NCBI GenBank assembly: GCA_965227445.1
Contig: OZ245751.1
Span: forward strand, 5,518,001-5,582,000
Length of the DNA stretch: 64,000 bases
Source: DT-110 sp030148525
GTDB taxonomy: Bacteria; Bacteroidota; Bacteroidia; Chitinophagales; Saprospiraceae
Direction of reading: 5' to 3'
This document shows, one piece after another, positions 26,651-34,683 of this stretch. A program made the translations under genes and the position numbers. The first letter of the stretch is position 1. Each line of letters starts with the position of its first letter. Below the pieces are notes generated by a model. The model was not told the DNA's origin. It did not search any database and was given only the letters and a program-made list of their open reading frames with translations.

Positions 26651-27508
26651 ATGAAACTACGTTCCTTTTTCCTATTGTACGCCACATTCCTTTTGCTCCA
26701 GGGGTGTGGGATTTTTCGCCCCGGCGCACCCGACCTGCCTCCCCTCGACCAGCCTACCTTCTTGAAACTATACGCCGACTTTAAACCCGAAGGATTGGCT
26801 ATCAGGATCATCAACCAATTACCCGTGGAGCGTTACGTAATTTTACGCTCGACCGATGAAGCCTGGCAGACAAAGTTTGCAGCATATAACCCTATCCAGT
26901 TATCGGCCCATAGTGAGGTCTCTCTTCCCACCTTTGCCCTGACCACTGATACAGACACCAGTGCGTTAGAATCGTCTATACGTGGCAGCAGCTTCCTGGG
27001 TAACCCAACAACCGTAAATCCAGACACTCAATACTTGTACACCTTGCCAGTCCCGCGCGGTTCGAATTACCGCATTTTACAAGGCTACAACGGCAGTTTT
27101 TCCCATTACCGGGATTACAATAGATACGCCATCGACTTTGCCATGCCGGTAGGAGACACCATCTACTCAGTGCGGGACGGGGAGGTAGGATATTTATTTG
27201 AGGACAGCGACATAGGCGGAAACCACGAAGCCTACCTGAATTATTCGAACACCATCATGATCGTTCACGAGGACGGCACGGTCGCCCAGTATTCGCATTT
27301 ACAAAAAGATGGCGTGCTGGTCGAACTCGGGCAACAGGTGCGGGCCGGGCAGCCCATCGGTATTTCCGGTGAGACAGGATTCGTGAGTGGCGCTCATTTG
27401 CACTTTAACCTCATGAAGCCCACACCCAGCGAGCTGGTATCCATACCCCTCAACTTCGAACAACATCCGGGGGAAACGCTTATAAAAAACAAGGTAGTCA
27501 GACATTAA
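26651..27508 (+). CDS. M23 family metallopeptidase lipoprotein
   Basis: 285 aa with a lipoprotein signal: lipobox LLLQGC with Cys19. The C-terminal domain (about 145-275) is a LytM/M23 zinc endopeptidase fold: YRDYNRYAIDFAMPVGDTIYSVRDGEVG holds the first Asp ligand, and GETGFVSGAHLHFNLM holds the HxH pair. It should cut peptidoglycan cross-links or bind them in the periplasm. The His of the first HxxxD motif is not obvious (an Asn-Arg-Tyr segment stands there), so activity needs a check. The 140-residue N-terminal part is not recognised. It begins 47 bp after the serine hydrolase. Confidence 0.82.
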   Translation: MKLRSFFLLYATFLLLQGCGIFRPGAPDLPPLDQPTFLKLYADFKPEGLAIRIINQLPVERYVILRSTDEAWQTKFAAYNPIQLSAHSEVSLPTFALTTDTDTSALESSIRGSSFLGNPTTVNPDTQYLYTLPVPRGSNYRILQGYNGSFSHYRDYNRYAIDFAMPVGDTIYSVRDGEVGYLFEDSDIGGNHEAYLNYSNTIMIVHEDGTVAQYSHLQKDGVLVELGQQVRAGQPIGISGETGFVSGAHLHFNLMKPTPSELVSIPLNFEQHPGETLIKNKVVRH

Positions 27509-27695
27509 AATATCAACCATTTCAGGCGGATTGTAAACATACACCTTCGTCTGCTACCTTGTAAAATTGTATACTTGTTATGGCAAGTATTATTTTCCTT
27601 TTGGAAAAAACCACAGGCAACCACTGATCCTTTACTAATTTTTATAGACCGAATTGCTTCCAAGTTGAAGCCATCGCACGAAAAACGTAATACCA

Positions 27696-28622
27696 ATGAA
27701 CCGTATCATTCTCCTCTCCACCATTGTTTGCTCGGTATTTCTGACCTCCTGCGTCAGTAAAAAAGAATACCTGGCTCTACAAGGCAATTACGACGATCTG
27801 CAAAGTCAATTGAGCAGTTCACAACAAGACTTGGCCGAATGCAATGCGAATGTTGCCGGCCTGCAGCAACAAATCGCCAGCCGCGACGGCACTATCCAGC
27901 AGAAAAATAGCGAAATCGATGCGCTCAACAATAAAAATGAGCTGCTGGAACGCGAACTGGAATTCCAAAAGCAAAATAATACCAACCTGCTTTCCCGGAT
28001 GGAAGAGCTGTCCATCCTCAGCAAGCAGGAAGCCGAAAATGTGCGCGAGACGCTCCAATCCCTCAACAAACAGAATGAATACATCCGGGACCTGAATAAG
28101 TCAATCCAGCAGAAGGACTCTATTAACTTAGCGCTGGTGATGAACCTGAAGCGCTCACTGGATAATATTAATGACGAAGACATTCAGATCGAAGTGAAAA
28201 AGGGCGTCGTATATGTCTCCATTTCCGACAAACTGCTCTTCCGCTCCGGAAGTGCCGAAGTGAGTCAAAGCGCACTGAATGTATTAAGTAAAGTGGCCCG
28301 GGTTATTAACGACCACAGCGATATTGAGGTAATGGTGGAAGGTCATACAGATAATGTGCCCATCAAAACCAACTGCCTGGAAGACAACTGGGACCTGAGC
28401 GTAAAACGGGCTACCTCCATCGTACGCCTGCTGCAATGGCGCTACAATGTCGACCCGGCACGCATGGTCGCCGCCGGACGTTCTGAATTCCTGCCGAAAA
28501 CCACCAACGAAACGCAGGCAGGGCGATCTGAAAACCGCCGCACGGAGATTATTATCGTTCCGCAACTAGATCAATTTTTCAGCTTGCTAAATGCCCCCGA
28601 AGCCAATACGGGTGGCAATTAA
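27696..28622 (+). CDS. OmpA-family lipoprotein with coiled coil
   Basis: 308 aa. Signal peptide and lipobox (LTSC at about residue 18) place it on a membrane of the envelope. Residues 25-160 are Gln/Asn/Leu-rich heptads forming a long coiled coil. The C-terminal OmpA/MotB domain binds peptidoglycan: LLFRSGSAEVSQSALNVLSKVA, VEGHTDNVPI, NWDLSVKRATSIVRLLQ and GRSENRRTEIII are all canonical. It probably tethers the outer membrane to the cell wall. A strong terminator follows. Confidence 0.92.
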   Translation: MNRIILLSTIVCSVFLTSCVSKKEYLALQGNYDDLQSQLSSSQQDLAECNANVAGLQQQIASRDGTIQQKNSEIDALNNKNELLERELEFQKQNNTNLLSRMEELSILSKQEAENVRETLQSLNKQNEYIRDLNKSIQQKDSINLALVMNLKRSLDNINDEDIQIEVKKGVVYVSISDKLLFRSGSAEVSQSALNVLSKVARVINDHSDIEVMVEGHTDNVPIKTNCLEDNWDLSVKRATSIVRLLQWRYNVDPARMVAAGRSEFLPKTTNETQAGRSENRRTEIIIVPQLDQFFSLLNAPEANTGGN

Positions 28623-28642
28623 GCTGCATTTATACCGACTTA

Positions 28643-28686
28643 AAGTGGTTTTGAGTGTACTGAGTACTGCCCCCCCAAAACCACTT
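28643..28686. repeat. Inverted repeat after the OmpA lipoprotein gene
   Basis: AAGTGGTTTTG (28643-28653) pairs exactly with CAAAACCACTT (28676-28686) around a 22-nt loop that contains its own GTACTGAGTAC palindrome. There is no T-run after it. It may protect the 3' end of the upstream mRNA or be a remnant repeat. Confidence 0.75.
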
Positions 28687-28752
28687 CGGGTCGAGTATCT
28701 ACTCGCGTGAAAAGGCAGGGATATACCCATACCTTTTCGGAAGCGGAGCATA

Positions 28753-28803
28753 GAAACGGGTTTAGGCATCCAATTTCAGTAATGCCTAAACCCGTTTCTT
28801 TTT
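28753..28803 (+). terminator. Rho-independent terminator with 17-bp stem
   Basis: The arms 28753-28769 and 28782-28798 are exact reverse complements (GAAACGGGTTTAGGCAT), with a 12-nt loop and a T run at 28799-28803. It ends transcription of the OmpA lipoprotein gene and probably insulates the convergent flavoprotein gene. Confidence 0.92.
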
Positions 28804-28821
28804 GCCGAAAGGCACCAAAAG

Positions 28822-29961
28822 CTATCCGGCTACGGAAACCTGCTGTTGGATGTGATCAGCCACCCTTTGCGAATCGGTAAAAATCGTTCCGAGTATGCCC
28901 CCCAGTTTATAATTATCGAAGCCCACAAAATAAAGGCCATCGTGGACACCTTTGCCAATGGGAGCTTTGGGTACTCCATGTTTGTCGAACAATTGATCCG
29001 TATTTTCCAGAAAGTCTTCCACCTTAGCGCGGTAGCCGGTAGCTAACAAGACCGAATCGATCCGATAACTACTCCCATCCGTACAGGCTACTCCCTCGGC
29101 AGTGAAATGATCAACATCCGGAACGATCTTTATCGCACCCTCCTTGATCTTGGCTACGGTGCCAAGGTCGATGACCGGTGTCTTTCCCGTTTCGCGCAAC
29201 TGCCTGGCCGGAGACATGGTAGCCGTTTCCAGTCCATAGCGCGATAAATTTCCAACGACCAGCTTTCGGATTTGTGTTCCCAGCCAGTCGCCCAGACCAA
29301 AGGGAAACTTGGCTAGTGTCCTGGCCGTGAGCTGCGTAGGGCGACCGTTAATGTCGCGGGGAACGATATTTACCGGACTGCGGACTGACAGATATACCTC
29401 TACTTCGTGTTCGGCAAGGTCCAGCGCTACTTCAGCGCCGGTATTTCCCATGCCAATGATTAGTACCCGTTTATTCAGGTAAGGTTGTGGATTTTTGTAT
29501 ACACGGCTGTGTTCGATGGTACCACCGAATTCATCCTGGCCCGGCCAGACGGGCCAATAGGGAACCCGATTGACACCGGTTGCGATAATGACGCGCTCGG
29601 CCTGAAAGGTCATGCCCTTATCCGTCGTGACCATCCAGAAATTACCAGATTTCTGCACCGCGGTTACTTCCTGATTGAAGTGCGGGTTAATATCGAAGTG
29701 TCGGGCGTACTGTTCACAATATTCAGCAAACTGCTGGCGCGGTACGTACTGAGGATAGTCATCGGGGAAGGGCAGGTGTGGTAAATGCGATAATTCCTTT
29801 ACGGTGTGCAAACACAAACGATCGTAGTGATTGTGCCACGACCAGGCGAATTTGTCCGTTTGCTCTACCATCTCAAATGATAGTCCACGGTGGCGCAATT
29901 GCCCCGCCACAGCAAGTCCGGCCGGTCCGGCTCCGATAATGAGATTGTCGACAGTTGTCAT
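28822..29961 (-). CDS. Flavin-containing monooxygenase-like protein (CzcO/YUC type)
   Basis: 379 aa, cytoplasmic FAD/NADPH enzyme. The FAD loop NLIIGAGPAGLAVAGQLRHRG is at the N-terminus and the NADPH loop VLIIGMGNTGAEVALDL is near residue 170. The linker EHSRVYKNPQPYLNKRV resembles the FMO fingerprint region (FxGxxxHSxxY/F). The C-terminal LLATGYRAKVEDFL and GLYFVGFDNYKLGGILG are typical of single-component monooxygenases. The substrate is unknown. It overlaps the upstream FAD dehydrogenase gene by 4 bp (ATGA), so the two form a coupled operon. Confidence 0.85.
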   Translation of the reverse strand: MTTVDNLIIGAGPAGLAVAGQLRHRGLSFEMVEQTDKFAWSWHNHYDRLCLHTVKELSHLPHLPFPDDYPQYVPRQQFAEYCEQYARHFDINPHFNQEVTAVQKSGNFWMVTTDKGMTFQAERVIIATGVNRVPYWPVWPGQDEFGGTIEHSRVYKNPQPYLNKRVLIIGMGNTGAEVALDLAEHEVEVYLSVRSPVNIVPRDINGRPTQLTARTLAKFPFGLGDWLGTQIRKLVVGNLSRYGLETATMSPARQLRETGKTPVIDLGTVAKIKEGAIKIVPDVDHFTAEGVACTDGSSYRIDSVLLATGYRAKVEDFLENTDQLFDKHGVPKAPIGKGVHDGLYFVGFDNYKLGGILGTIFTDSQRVADHIQQQVSVAG

Positions 29962-31601
29962 GCGTTGAGTTTTTTTCCAATAATAGCCGCAGCGGCTACG
30001 CGGGCGCTAATAATACATCCGCCGAGGAAGGTACCTTCCAGGGAGCGATGTCCATGCATACCACCGCCTCCGAAACCGGCCGCTTCACCTACGGCATATA
30101 GTCCGGGAATGGGATTCTGTTCACCCCCCGCATCCGGCTGGGATAGCACCTGGCTATCGAGGTTAGTTTGGATCCCACCCAGCGATTTTCGGGACAGGAT
30201 AAATTCGCGTATAGCAATCAGGGGTCGCGCCCTGGGGTCGTCGATCTTCTGAAATTTACAGGTGCGACTCCGGTCTCCCCGGTAGCGTCGAGCGTGGGCG
30301 ATACGCCGTAACTGCTCATCATTGAACAAGGCCGGTCCCCGATCGATGTGGGCGTCGTACTGGCTGATTGCATCGCGGACCAGCTCTCCTTCCACCTTAT
30401 TTTCGCCCGTAAGGGCATTCATCTTTTCCACTAATTCGTCTACCGACTGGGCGACGACAATGTCTTCGAAACGGTCGATGACCTTATCAACGAGCTTAGT
30501 GTTTCCGGTGACCAGGGTCTGATAGACGAAGGCCAAGAATTTTTTATTCCGGATATGGTCATTGTGTTCGGAGCCGGAGATAGCGAATTCTTTTTTGGCG
30601 ATGGTGTAGTTGAGTACCTGCCAGGAATACTTCACGGGCTCCTGGCAAATGCGTTCGACCAGGTAGCGGGTATCGTAGGCGGTGACCAGGGGCATAGGGC
30701 CCATGCGTTCGCCGCGGTAATTAAGCCAGAGGGCACTTTTACAAGGTACCAGACTGAGTCCGTGATCAGCTTTGCGGGGTTGATAATGGCGAATGCCCGC
30801 GGCGTAATTCCACTGTTTATCGAGATTTACCACATTGCCATTGACCTGCCGGGTAGCATCGTGCAAATCCCCCAGGGCGTAGGGGTGGGCACCGTTGAGG
30901 ATGGTTTCAGGCGGGTCGCCCCAGGTTTTGTACCAGTTGGCTTTTACCCGCTCGATATTTCCATTGATGCCGCCCGTGGCCACAATGGTTTGTCCGGCGG
31001 ACACGGTGAATTCAGCACCCGTATTTTCGTAGGTGCCGCGAACGCCAGTTACCTGTTGGTTAGTGAGGAGGAGTTCCCGGACCCGGGCCTGAAAGATCAG
31101 CTGAAGCTTATTGGCAGAGGGATGGTTGAGAAGTTGGTTGATGAGGTCCTGCATTAGTCCCCAGCCCGTTCCCCAGATCATATGGAAACGGGGCACGGAA
31201 TTTCCCGGTTTGAGCAAGCCCCGTTCGGTCCAATTGACAACCGGAAAAAACGAAAAGCCCTTTTTTTTGAGCCAATGGTAACTGTGGGGAGTGCAGAGGT
31301 GGACGTACTGATCGGCCCATTTTCGGCCCCAGATTTCGTCATCGGTAAATTCGGCATAGGAATACCAGTCGCCCAGTGCCAGTTCGACGGAATCTCGAAT
31401 ACCACTGCGACGTTGCTCTTTGGTACCGACGAAAAACATACCTCCGAAGGCCCATTTAGCTAAGCCGCCAAAATTATCTTGGGTGTCGCGATCGACAATG
31501 GTAACGGTCTGGCCAGCGTCGAGCAGGTCCAGTGCCGCAGTAATCCCCGCAATACCTCCGCCCACAATGAGTACGTCGGTACGATGTTCCGATGTTGCCA
31601 T
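29958..31601 (-). CDS. FAD-binding dehydrogenase (fumarate reductase/ketosteroid dehydrogenase-like)
   Basis: 547 aa, a flavoprotein with the N-terminal FAD fold VLIVGGGIAGITAALDLLDAGQTVTIVD and the C-terminal FAD closure GLYAVGEAAGFGGGGMHGHRSLEGTFLGGCIISARVAA. The overall layout matches the FAD-binding dehydrogenase group related to fumarate reductases and 3-ketosteroid dehydrogenases; the substrate is not predictable. ATG 31601 (MATSEHRTD) is chosen because it lies a few residues before the FAD strand; the frame extends 22 residues upstream without family character. It is translationally coupled to the monooxygenase-like gene. Confidence 0.84.
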   Translation of the reverse strand: MATSEHRTDVLIVGGGIAGITAALDLLDAGQTVTIVDRDTQDNFGGLAKWAFGGMFFVGTKEQRRSGIRDSVELALGDWYSYAEFTDDEIWGRKWADQYVHLCTPHSYHWLKKKGFSFFPVVNWTERGLLKPGNSVPRFHMIWGTGWGLMQDLINQLLNHPSANKLQLIFQARVRELLLTNQQVTGVRGTYENTGAEFTVSAGQTIVATGGINGNIERVKANWYKTWGDPPETILNGAHPYALGDLHDATRQVNGNVVNLDKQWNYAAGIRHYQPRKADHGLSLVPCKSALWLNYRGERMGPMPLVTAYDTRYLVERICQEPVKYSWQVLNYTIAKKEFAISGSEHNDHIRNKKFLAFVYQTLVTGNTKLVDKVIDRFEDIVVAQSVDELVEKMNALTGENKVEGELVRDAISQYDAHIDRGPALFNDEQLRRIAHARRYRGDRSRTCKFQKIDDPRARPLIAIREFILSRKSLGGIQTNLDSQVLSQPDAGGEQNPIPGLYAVGEAAGFGGGGMHGHRSLEGTFLGGCIISARVAAAAIIGKKLNA

Positions 31602-31747
31602 ATGTGCCTGTTGATATCTTCCCGTTCCGCGAAATAGCGGGCGAGGAAAGAAGGTTATGTATTCCAAGCCTTACAGCTGGATACATCTAAAAATAGGCAA
31701 AATTCAGGGACAACTTAGGTGTGGGCGGGCAGGTATGGGGAATGCGC

Positions 31748-31936
31748 TTATTCTTCGCGCAGGAGCTCGTTGCTGTACACCGCTTTTTGGATTTCATTGC
31801 GGCGCTCCACGGATGGTTTGGTATAGTGGCGGCGTCGACGCAACTCACGGTGCATACCGATGTTTCGGTGTTTGCGTTTGTAGCGTTTTAGTGCGCGTTC
31901 GATGGATTCTCCATCTTTGACATTGATAATAATCAT
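31748..31936 (-). CDS. rpsU: 30S ribosomal protein S21
   Basis: 62 aa, highly basic, ending in an acidic tail. MIIINVKDGESIERALKRYKRK and RRRRHYTKPSVERR are characteristic of bS21, which helps the 30S subunit initiate translation. In Bacteroidota S21 is near the 16S 3' end and has been connected with reduced use of Shine-Dalgarno pairing. It lies downstream of the RRM protein gene on the same strand, separated by that gene's terminator. Confidence 0.95.
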   Translation of the reverse strand: MIIINVKDGESIERALKRYKRKHRNIGMHRELRRRRHYTKPSVERRNEIQKAVYSNELLREE

Positions 31937-31964
31937 ATATAAATATAAAATAGTGAAAAAAAGA

Positions 31965-31994
31965 ATCGGCCGACAGCAGATTCTGTCGGCCGAT
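31965..31994 (-). terminator. Terminator of the RRM protein gene
   Basis: A 12-bp perfect stem, ATCGGCCGACAG (31965-31976) with CTGTCGGCCGAT (31983-31994), has a 6-nt loop. On the minus strand it is followed by a T-rich run (TTCTTTTTTT). It separates the RRM gene from rpsU. Confidence 0.88.
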
Positions 31995-32023
31995 ATTTTT
32001 GTGTCTAATTGGTATTGAGTCGT

Positions 32024-32380
32024 CTACCAGCGATCACGGCCACCGCCGTATCCACCGCCACCGTAACCACCTCCGCGATTACCGCCGCCGTATCCGCCTC
32101 CGCGGTTTCCACCGCCAAAGCCACCGCCGCGGTTTTCAGAGCGTGGGCGTGCTTTTTTGACAACAATCGTACGACCGTCGAGGTCGGACTCATTCAAGGC
32201 TTCGATAGCAGCGTAAGCCTCGTCATCATTGTCCATTTCAACAAAGCCGAACCCTTTAGAACGACCGGTTTCCCGGTCCATAATAACTTTAGCGGAAGAT
32301 ACCATGCCGAATTCTTCAAATGCGGCTTGCAGGCCTTCGCTGGTCGTGTCGTAGTTCAGCCTAGCAACAAAAATGTTCAT
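32024..32380 (-). CDS. Glycine-rich RRM RNA-binding protein
   Basis: 118 aa. Residues 1-80 form one RNA recognition motif: RNP-2 is NIFVARLNY at the start and RNP-1 is KGFGFVEM at about 44-51. The rest is a Gly/Arg/Tyr-rich tail (GGGY and RGGG repeats) ending in DRW. Such proteins, like cyanobacterial Rbp and Bacteroidota RbpA/B, bind RNA and are often cold-responsive or act as general post-transcriptional regulators. Translation from ATG 32380 gives the family N-terminus. Two hairpins lie in its leader. Confidence 0.93.
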   Translation of the reverse strand: MNIFVARLNYDTTSEGLQAAFEEFGMVSSAKVIMDRETGRSKGFGFVEMDNDDEAYAAIEALNESDLDGRTIVVKKARPRSENRGGGFGGGNRGGGYGGGNRGGGYGGGGYGGGRDRW

Positions 32381-32402
32381 AACAAAAAAATTAAAGTACT
32401 TA

Positions 32403-32475
32403 CCCACACGACGTGGGCTGGTTGAAAAAAATTAGCACACAATTCGCCAGGACTAACCCGGTGCCTGCATGCACC
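32403..32475 (-). promoter_or_regulatory. Two hairpins in the leader of the RRM gene
   Basis: CCCAC-ACGAC-GTGGG (32403-32417) and GGTGC-CTGCAT-GCACC (32460-32475) lie 23 to 95 nt upstream of the ATG. A structured leader is common for cold-shock-type RNA-binding genes; a regulatory role is inferred only. Confidence 0.4.
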
Positions 32476-33006
32476 TAGTACGAATGCGAACACCAGCCTT
32501 AAATACTCGGAAATCAGTAGAGAGTAGAACTATTGAACAGAGATCTAAGTGGGGACCATTCATCTATGGTTAGCCCAAAGATACGGCTATTCTGCGATTG
32601 ATGCAATATGGGCAGTCGGGACTTTAGGGACTTGGGAGACCGAAGCGATTCGCCTGGGCTGAGCTGCTTTGGTTTTTCATGGCTGCAATGTCTCTGCTCT
32701 TTATTGCGTAGTGCGTGGAGCGTAGGGACCGGAAGTGGCTGAAGTGAACGAAGCAAACTCATCAGCCGGATTTTCGCGGTGGTAAGAAATAACACTATGC
32801 ATGACAGAAACTACCAATATGATTTGCAAAAAACATAGAAAACCGAAGAGAATTGAGAGACTCAGAGCTTACATAGCTTCTGTACCTGGTCGGGTAGCTC
32901 ATTGCCCGCTGAGCTTTGACAGGCGGATTGTGTGGATTAGGAAGTGTTCCCATCCTTAAAATAATGGCTGATGAAACTTCTCGCCTGATCACCAAATCGT
33001 AAAGGC

Positions 33007-33029
33007 GAGACGCGATAAATCGGCGTCTC
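33007..33029. repeat. Palindrome GAGACGC-9-GCGTCTC
   Basis: Seven-bp exact arms (33007-33013 and 33023-33029) around GATAAATCG. Palindromes of this wording recur as dispersed repeats in several Bacteroidota and cyanobacteria, as far as I recall. Confidence 0.6.
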
Positions 33030-33056
33030 TACAACCGTATTCGTAATTCGGGGACC

Positions 33057-33099
33057 CTTTCTCCCTCTCTCCAATTCTCCCTTTCTCCCTTTCTCCAAA
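33057..33099. repeat. Degenerate heptamer array TTCTCCC
   Basis: Pyrimidine-only units close to TTCTCCC repeat with a 7-bp period (TTCTCCC, TCTCTCC, AATTCTC and so on), least degenerate at 33074-33096. It is intergenic. Confidence 0.65.
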
Positions 33100-33140
33100 T
33101 CCCCTAATCACGTCCATACGAGATACTAATACCAAAACAG

Positions 33141-33173
33141 AAAATCCTACCCCGAAAAACGAGCTAGGATTTT
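33141..33173 (-). terminator. Hairpin beyond the duplicated tRNA-Cys end
   Basis: AAAATCCTA (33141-33149) pairs with TAGGATTTT (33165-33173) across a 15-nt loop. It lies 8 bp past the second copy of the tRNA-Cys 3' end in the direction of tRNA transcription, where an original tRNA terminator would be expected. Confidence 0.6.
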
Positions 33174-33180
33174 AAAACAA

Positions 33181-33198
33181 TGAGGTTGGGAGCGGATT
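33181..33198. repeat. Duplicate of tRNA-Cys 3' end (att-like)
   Basis: Eighteen bases (TGAGGTTGGGAGCGGATT) identical to 33431-33448, which form the acceptor and T-stem 3' strand of the tRNA-Cys gene plus flanking bases. Direct repeats at a tRNA 3' end are the usual footprint of integrase-mediated insertion; about 250 bp lie between the copies. Confidence 0.75.
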
Positions 33199-33391
33199 GG
33201 CTCCCGGCACTGCTTATGCAGGCCGAACAACTGCGGTTTTTTGCAAAACTTCATTTCTAGGACGTGTTTGCCGGAAGCCCTTCCGTAGAAGGGGGAGGGA
33301 TTCAAGCACACGCAAAGCCAATCCTGGCGGATTGCTTTTTTTGCTTTAAATCCAGCTGAAAAGCGATGCTTTTCGCCGGAATAAAAGCAAA

Positions 33392-33421
33392 AAAGCCTTC
33401 CTGCTATCGCAGAAAGGCTTT
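33392..33421 (-). terminator. Terminator of tRNA-Cys
   Basis: The stem AAAGCCTTCCTGC/GCAGAAAGGCTTT has one mismatch and a TATC loop. Minus-strand reading ends in a T6 run. It lies 12 bp beyond the tRNA 3' end. Confidence 0.85.
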
Positions 33422-33432
33422 GCATGTGCTTG

Positions 33433-33503
33433 AGGTTGGGAGCGGATTCGAACCGCCGTACGAGGTTTTGCAGACCTCTGCCTAACCGCTCGGCCACCCA
33501 ACC
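33433..33503 (-). tRNA. tRNA-Cys (GCA)
   Basis: 71 nt on the minus strand. The acceptor stem GGTTGGG/CCCAACC pairs fully, with U as discriminator base, as in most tRNA-Cys. The anticodon arm is GAGGT-CTGCAAA-ACCTC, giving anticodon GCA for cysteine. The T loop is GGTTCGAATCC-like. CCA is not encoded. A TATATTTG box (33526-33519 on the minus strand) lies upstream and a terminator downstream. The 3' 18 bases are duplicated at 33181-33198. Confidence 0.95.
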
Positions 33504-33518
33504 AATTGGAACGGACGG

Positions 33519-33526
33519 CAAATATA
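33519..33526 (-). promoter_or_regulatory. -7 box of tRNA-Cys
   Basis: TATATTTG on the minus strand exactly matches TAnnTTTG and ends 15 bp before the mature tRNA 5' end, a natural promoter position. No clear -33 box. Confidence 0.55.
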
Positions 33527-33561
33527 GAACTTTTTTTGATGAGGTGCCATCCCGATGGCGA

Positions 33562-34356
33562 TTAATTCGGAGAAATCCGGTGATCGGGATCTTTTTCCGC
33601 ATCAATTCCATATAAAGAACGGAACTTTGCCTCCAATTGTTCCATTGGGTAGCGGTCTTCCAAAGCGTATTCCAATTCCAGGGCATCACTTACCGATTTG
33701 CGATAGTAAACCAGGCCCAAGCCCTTGGCGTACATTTCCTCTCCTTCGTATTCCTGCTCGAAAACGCCATTGGCATCGTACTCCAACAGCTCCCGAATGG
33801 AGAACCGCACCGCCGGGTAAGGCTCGCCCTTAAAGGTAAAGGTCGTATCCCCCAAATACCGGCGATTGCGGATAATGCGGATCGTGGCATCGGGGTCTTG
33901 GGGCGGTGTCCAATGAATATTATATACAAACACACCTCCGTTTTCGCGTACACGGAATGGAAAGACATCGTCAGCTACTACCTGTACGGGTATCTGCAGT
34001 TGTACATCATCGCGGGTCGAATCGGGTTCGTAGAGGTACAGGTCTTTGAGGATCATGCCGTCGCTGGTCATTTTTTGGGTCATCTGCTGGCGTGGCAACA
34101 GATCGCGCTCGTAGAACGTCGCACTCAGAAAGACCGAATCCCCTGGTAGCAGGCTTCGATAATACCAATACTCCGGAGGCAGGCTGTCGGTACGCACGGG
34201 CCGGTATTCGTACACGAGCCCATCGGTCAGTGACCGCAGGGGAAAATAGTAGTTACGGATATCGCGACCCTCCGATGAAAGCTGGCAAGCCGTACAAACC
34301 AGAGTGATACCAAGAAATAGCCAAACGGGTAAACGCATAGTGCAGAAATTTTTCAT
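33562..34356 (-). CDS. Putative lipoprotein, unknown function
   Basis: 264 aa from ATG 34356. The signal peptide ends in a lipobox (ITLVCTAC), so it is probably a lipoprotein; an ATG at 34338 would give the same mature protein. The mature part is beta-rich with no recognised family. Segments LTDGLVYEYRP, ILKDLYLYEPD, DTTFTFKGEPYPAVRFSIRELLEYD and KGLGLVYYRKSV look like a conserved envelope beta-structure, where LVYEY near the start and GLGLVYY near the end recall Bacteroidota proteins that measure or present assembled parts. No operon partner: the tRNA lies downstream and secA diverges upstream. Confidence 0.72.
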   Translation of the reverse strand: MKNFCTMRLPVWLFLGITLVCTACQLSSEGRDIRNYYFPLRSLTDGLVYEYRPVRTDSLPPEYWYYRSLLPGDSVFLSATFYERDLLPRQQMTQKMTSDGMILKDLYLYEPDSTRDDVQLQIPVQVVADDVFPFRVRENGGVFVYNIHWTPPQDPDATIRIIRNRRYLGDTTFTFKGEPYPAVRFSIRELLEYDANGVFEQEYEGEEMYAKGLGLVYYRKSVSDALELEYALEDRYPMEQLEAKFRSLYGIDAEKDPDHRISPN

Positions 34357-34639
34357 TTCGCTTTCGCAAAAAAGAAAACAACAGAAAACTGACATTATGG
34401 CCAAAAAAACAGTGGCAAGCCTATTTGTGCATCAAATAATCGATTATCATGCCACTCTGGCAGGTAAATAACTCGATTCCTAGGTTGGTACGATATTAGC
34501 CAAATTGTTTTCGGTAAAACGGCGCTTGCGCTCTTTTCCGGTAAAAACCAGGTCCTCTTTTCTGTCTTTTATACTGAAAACGACTTTTTTGTCGGATAAA
34601 ACGTACTTCGCTAAACGAAAGACGGGCGGCAAATTGTTG

Positions 34640-34647
34640 TATCTTTG
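34640..34647 (+). promoter_or_regulatory. -7 box of secA
   Basis: TATCTTTG matches TAnnTTTG and ends 36 nt before the secA ATG. A -33 box is not clear. Confidence 0.5.
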
Positions 34648-34683
34648 CGGCCCATTACTGCATAAAGAAATCACACACATCAT

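Larger units (their letters stand above)
32381..33140. other. Gene-free repeat-rich interval
   Basis: About 760 bp with no credible protein gene: the open frames read as repetitive Ser/Leu/Pro/Lys peptide. It contains the RRM leader, traces of heptamer repeats (GCGTAGT-GCGTGGA-GCGTAGG at 32706-32726), a GAGACGC palindrome at 33007-33029 and a TTCTCCC array at 33057-33099. It looks like an accumulation site for short repeats. Confidence 0.7.

Noticed and set aside
32514..32795. A 93-codon open frame on the minus strand between the RRM gene and tRNA-Cys
   Set aside because: The peptide is low-complexity Ser/Leu/Lys/Pro with no start context or promoter, and the DNA carries repeat traces; more likely non-coding.
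33147..33689. A 180-codon minus-strand frame running across tRNA-Cys
   Set aside because: It reads through the tRNA gene and its terminator and overlaps the lipoprotein gene; it cannot be a real protein.
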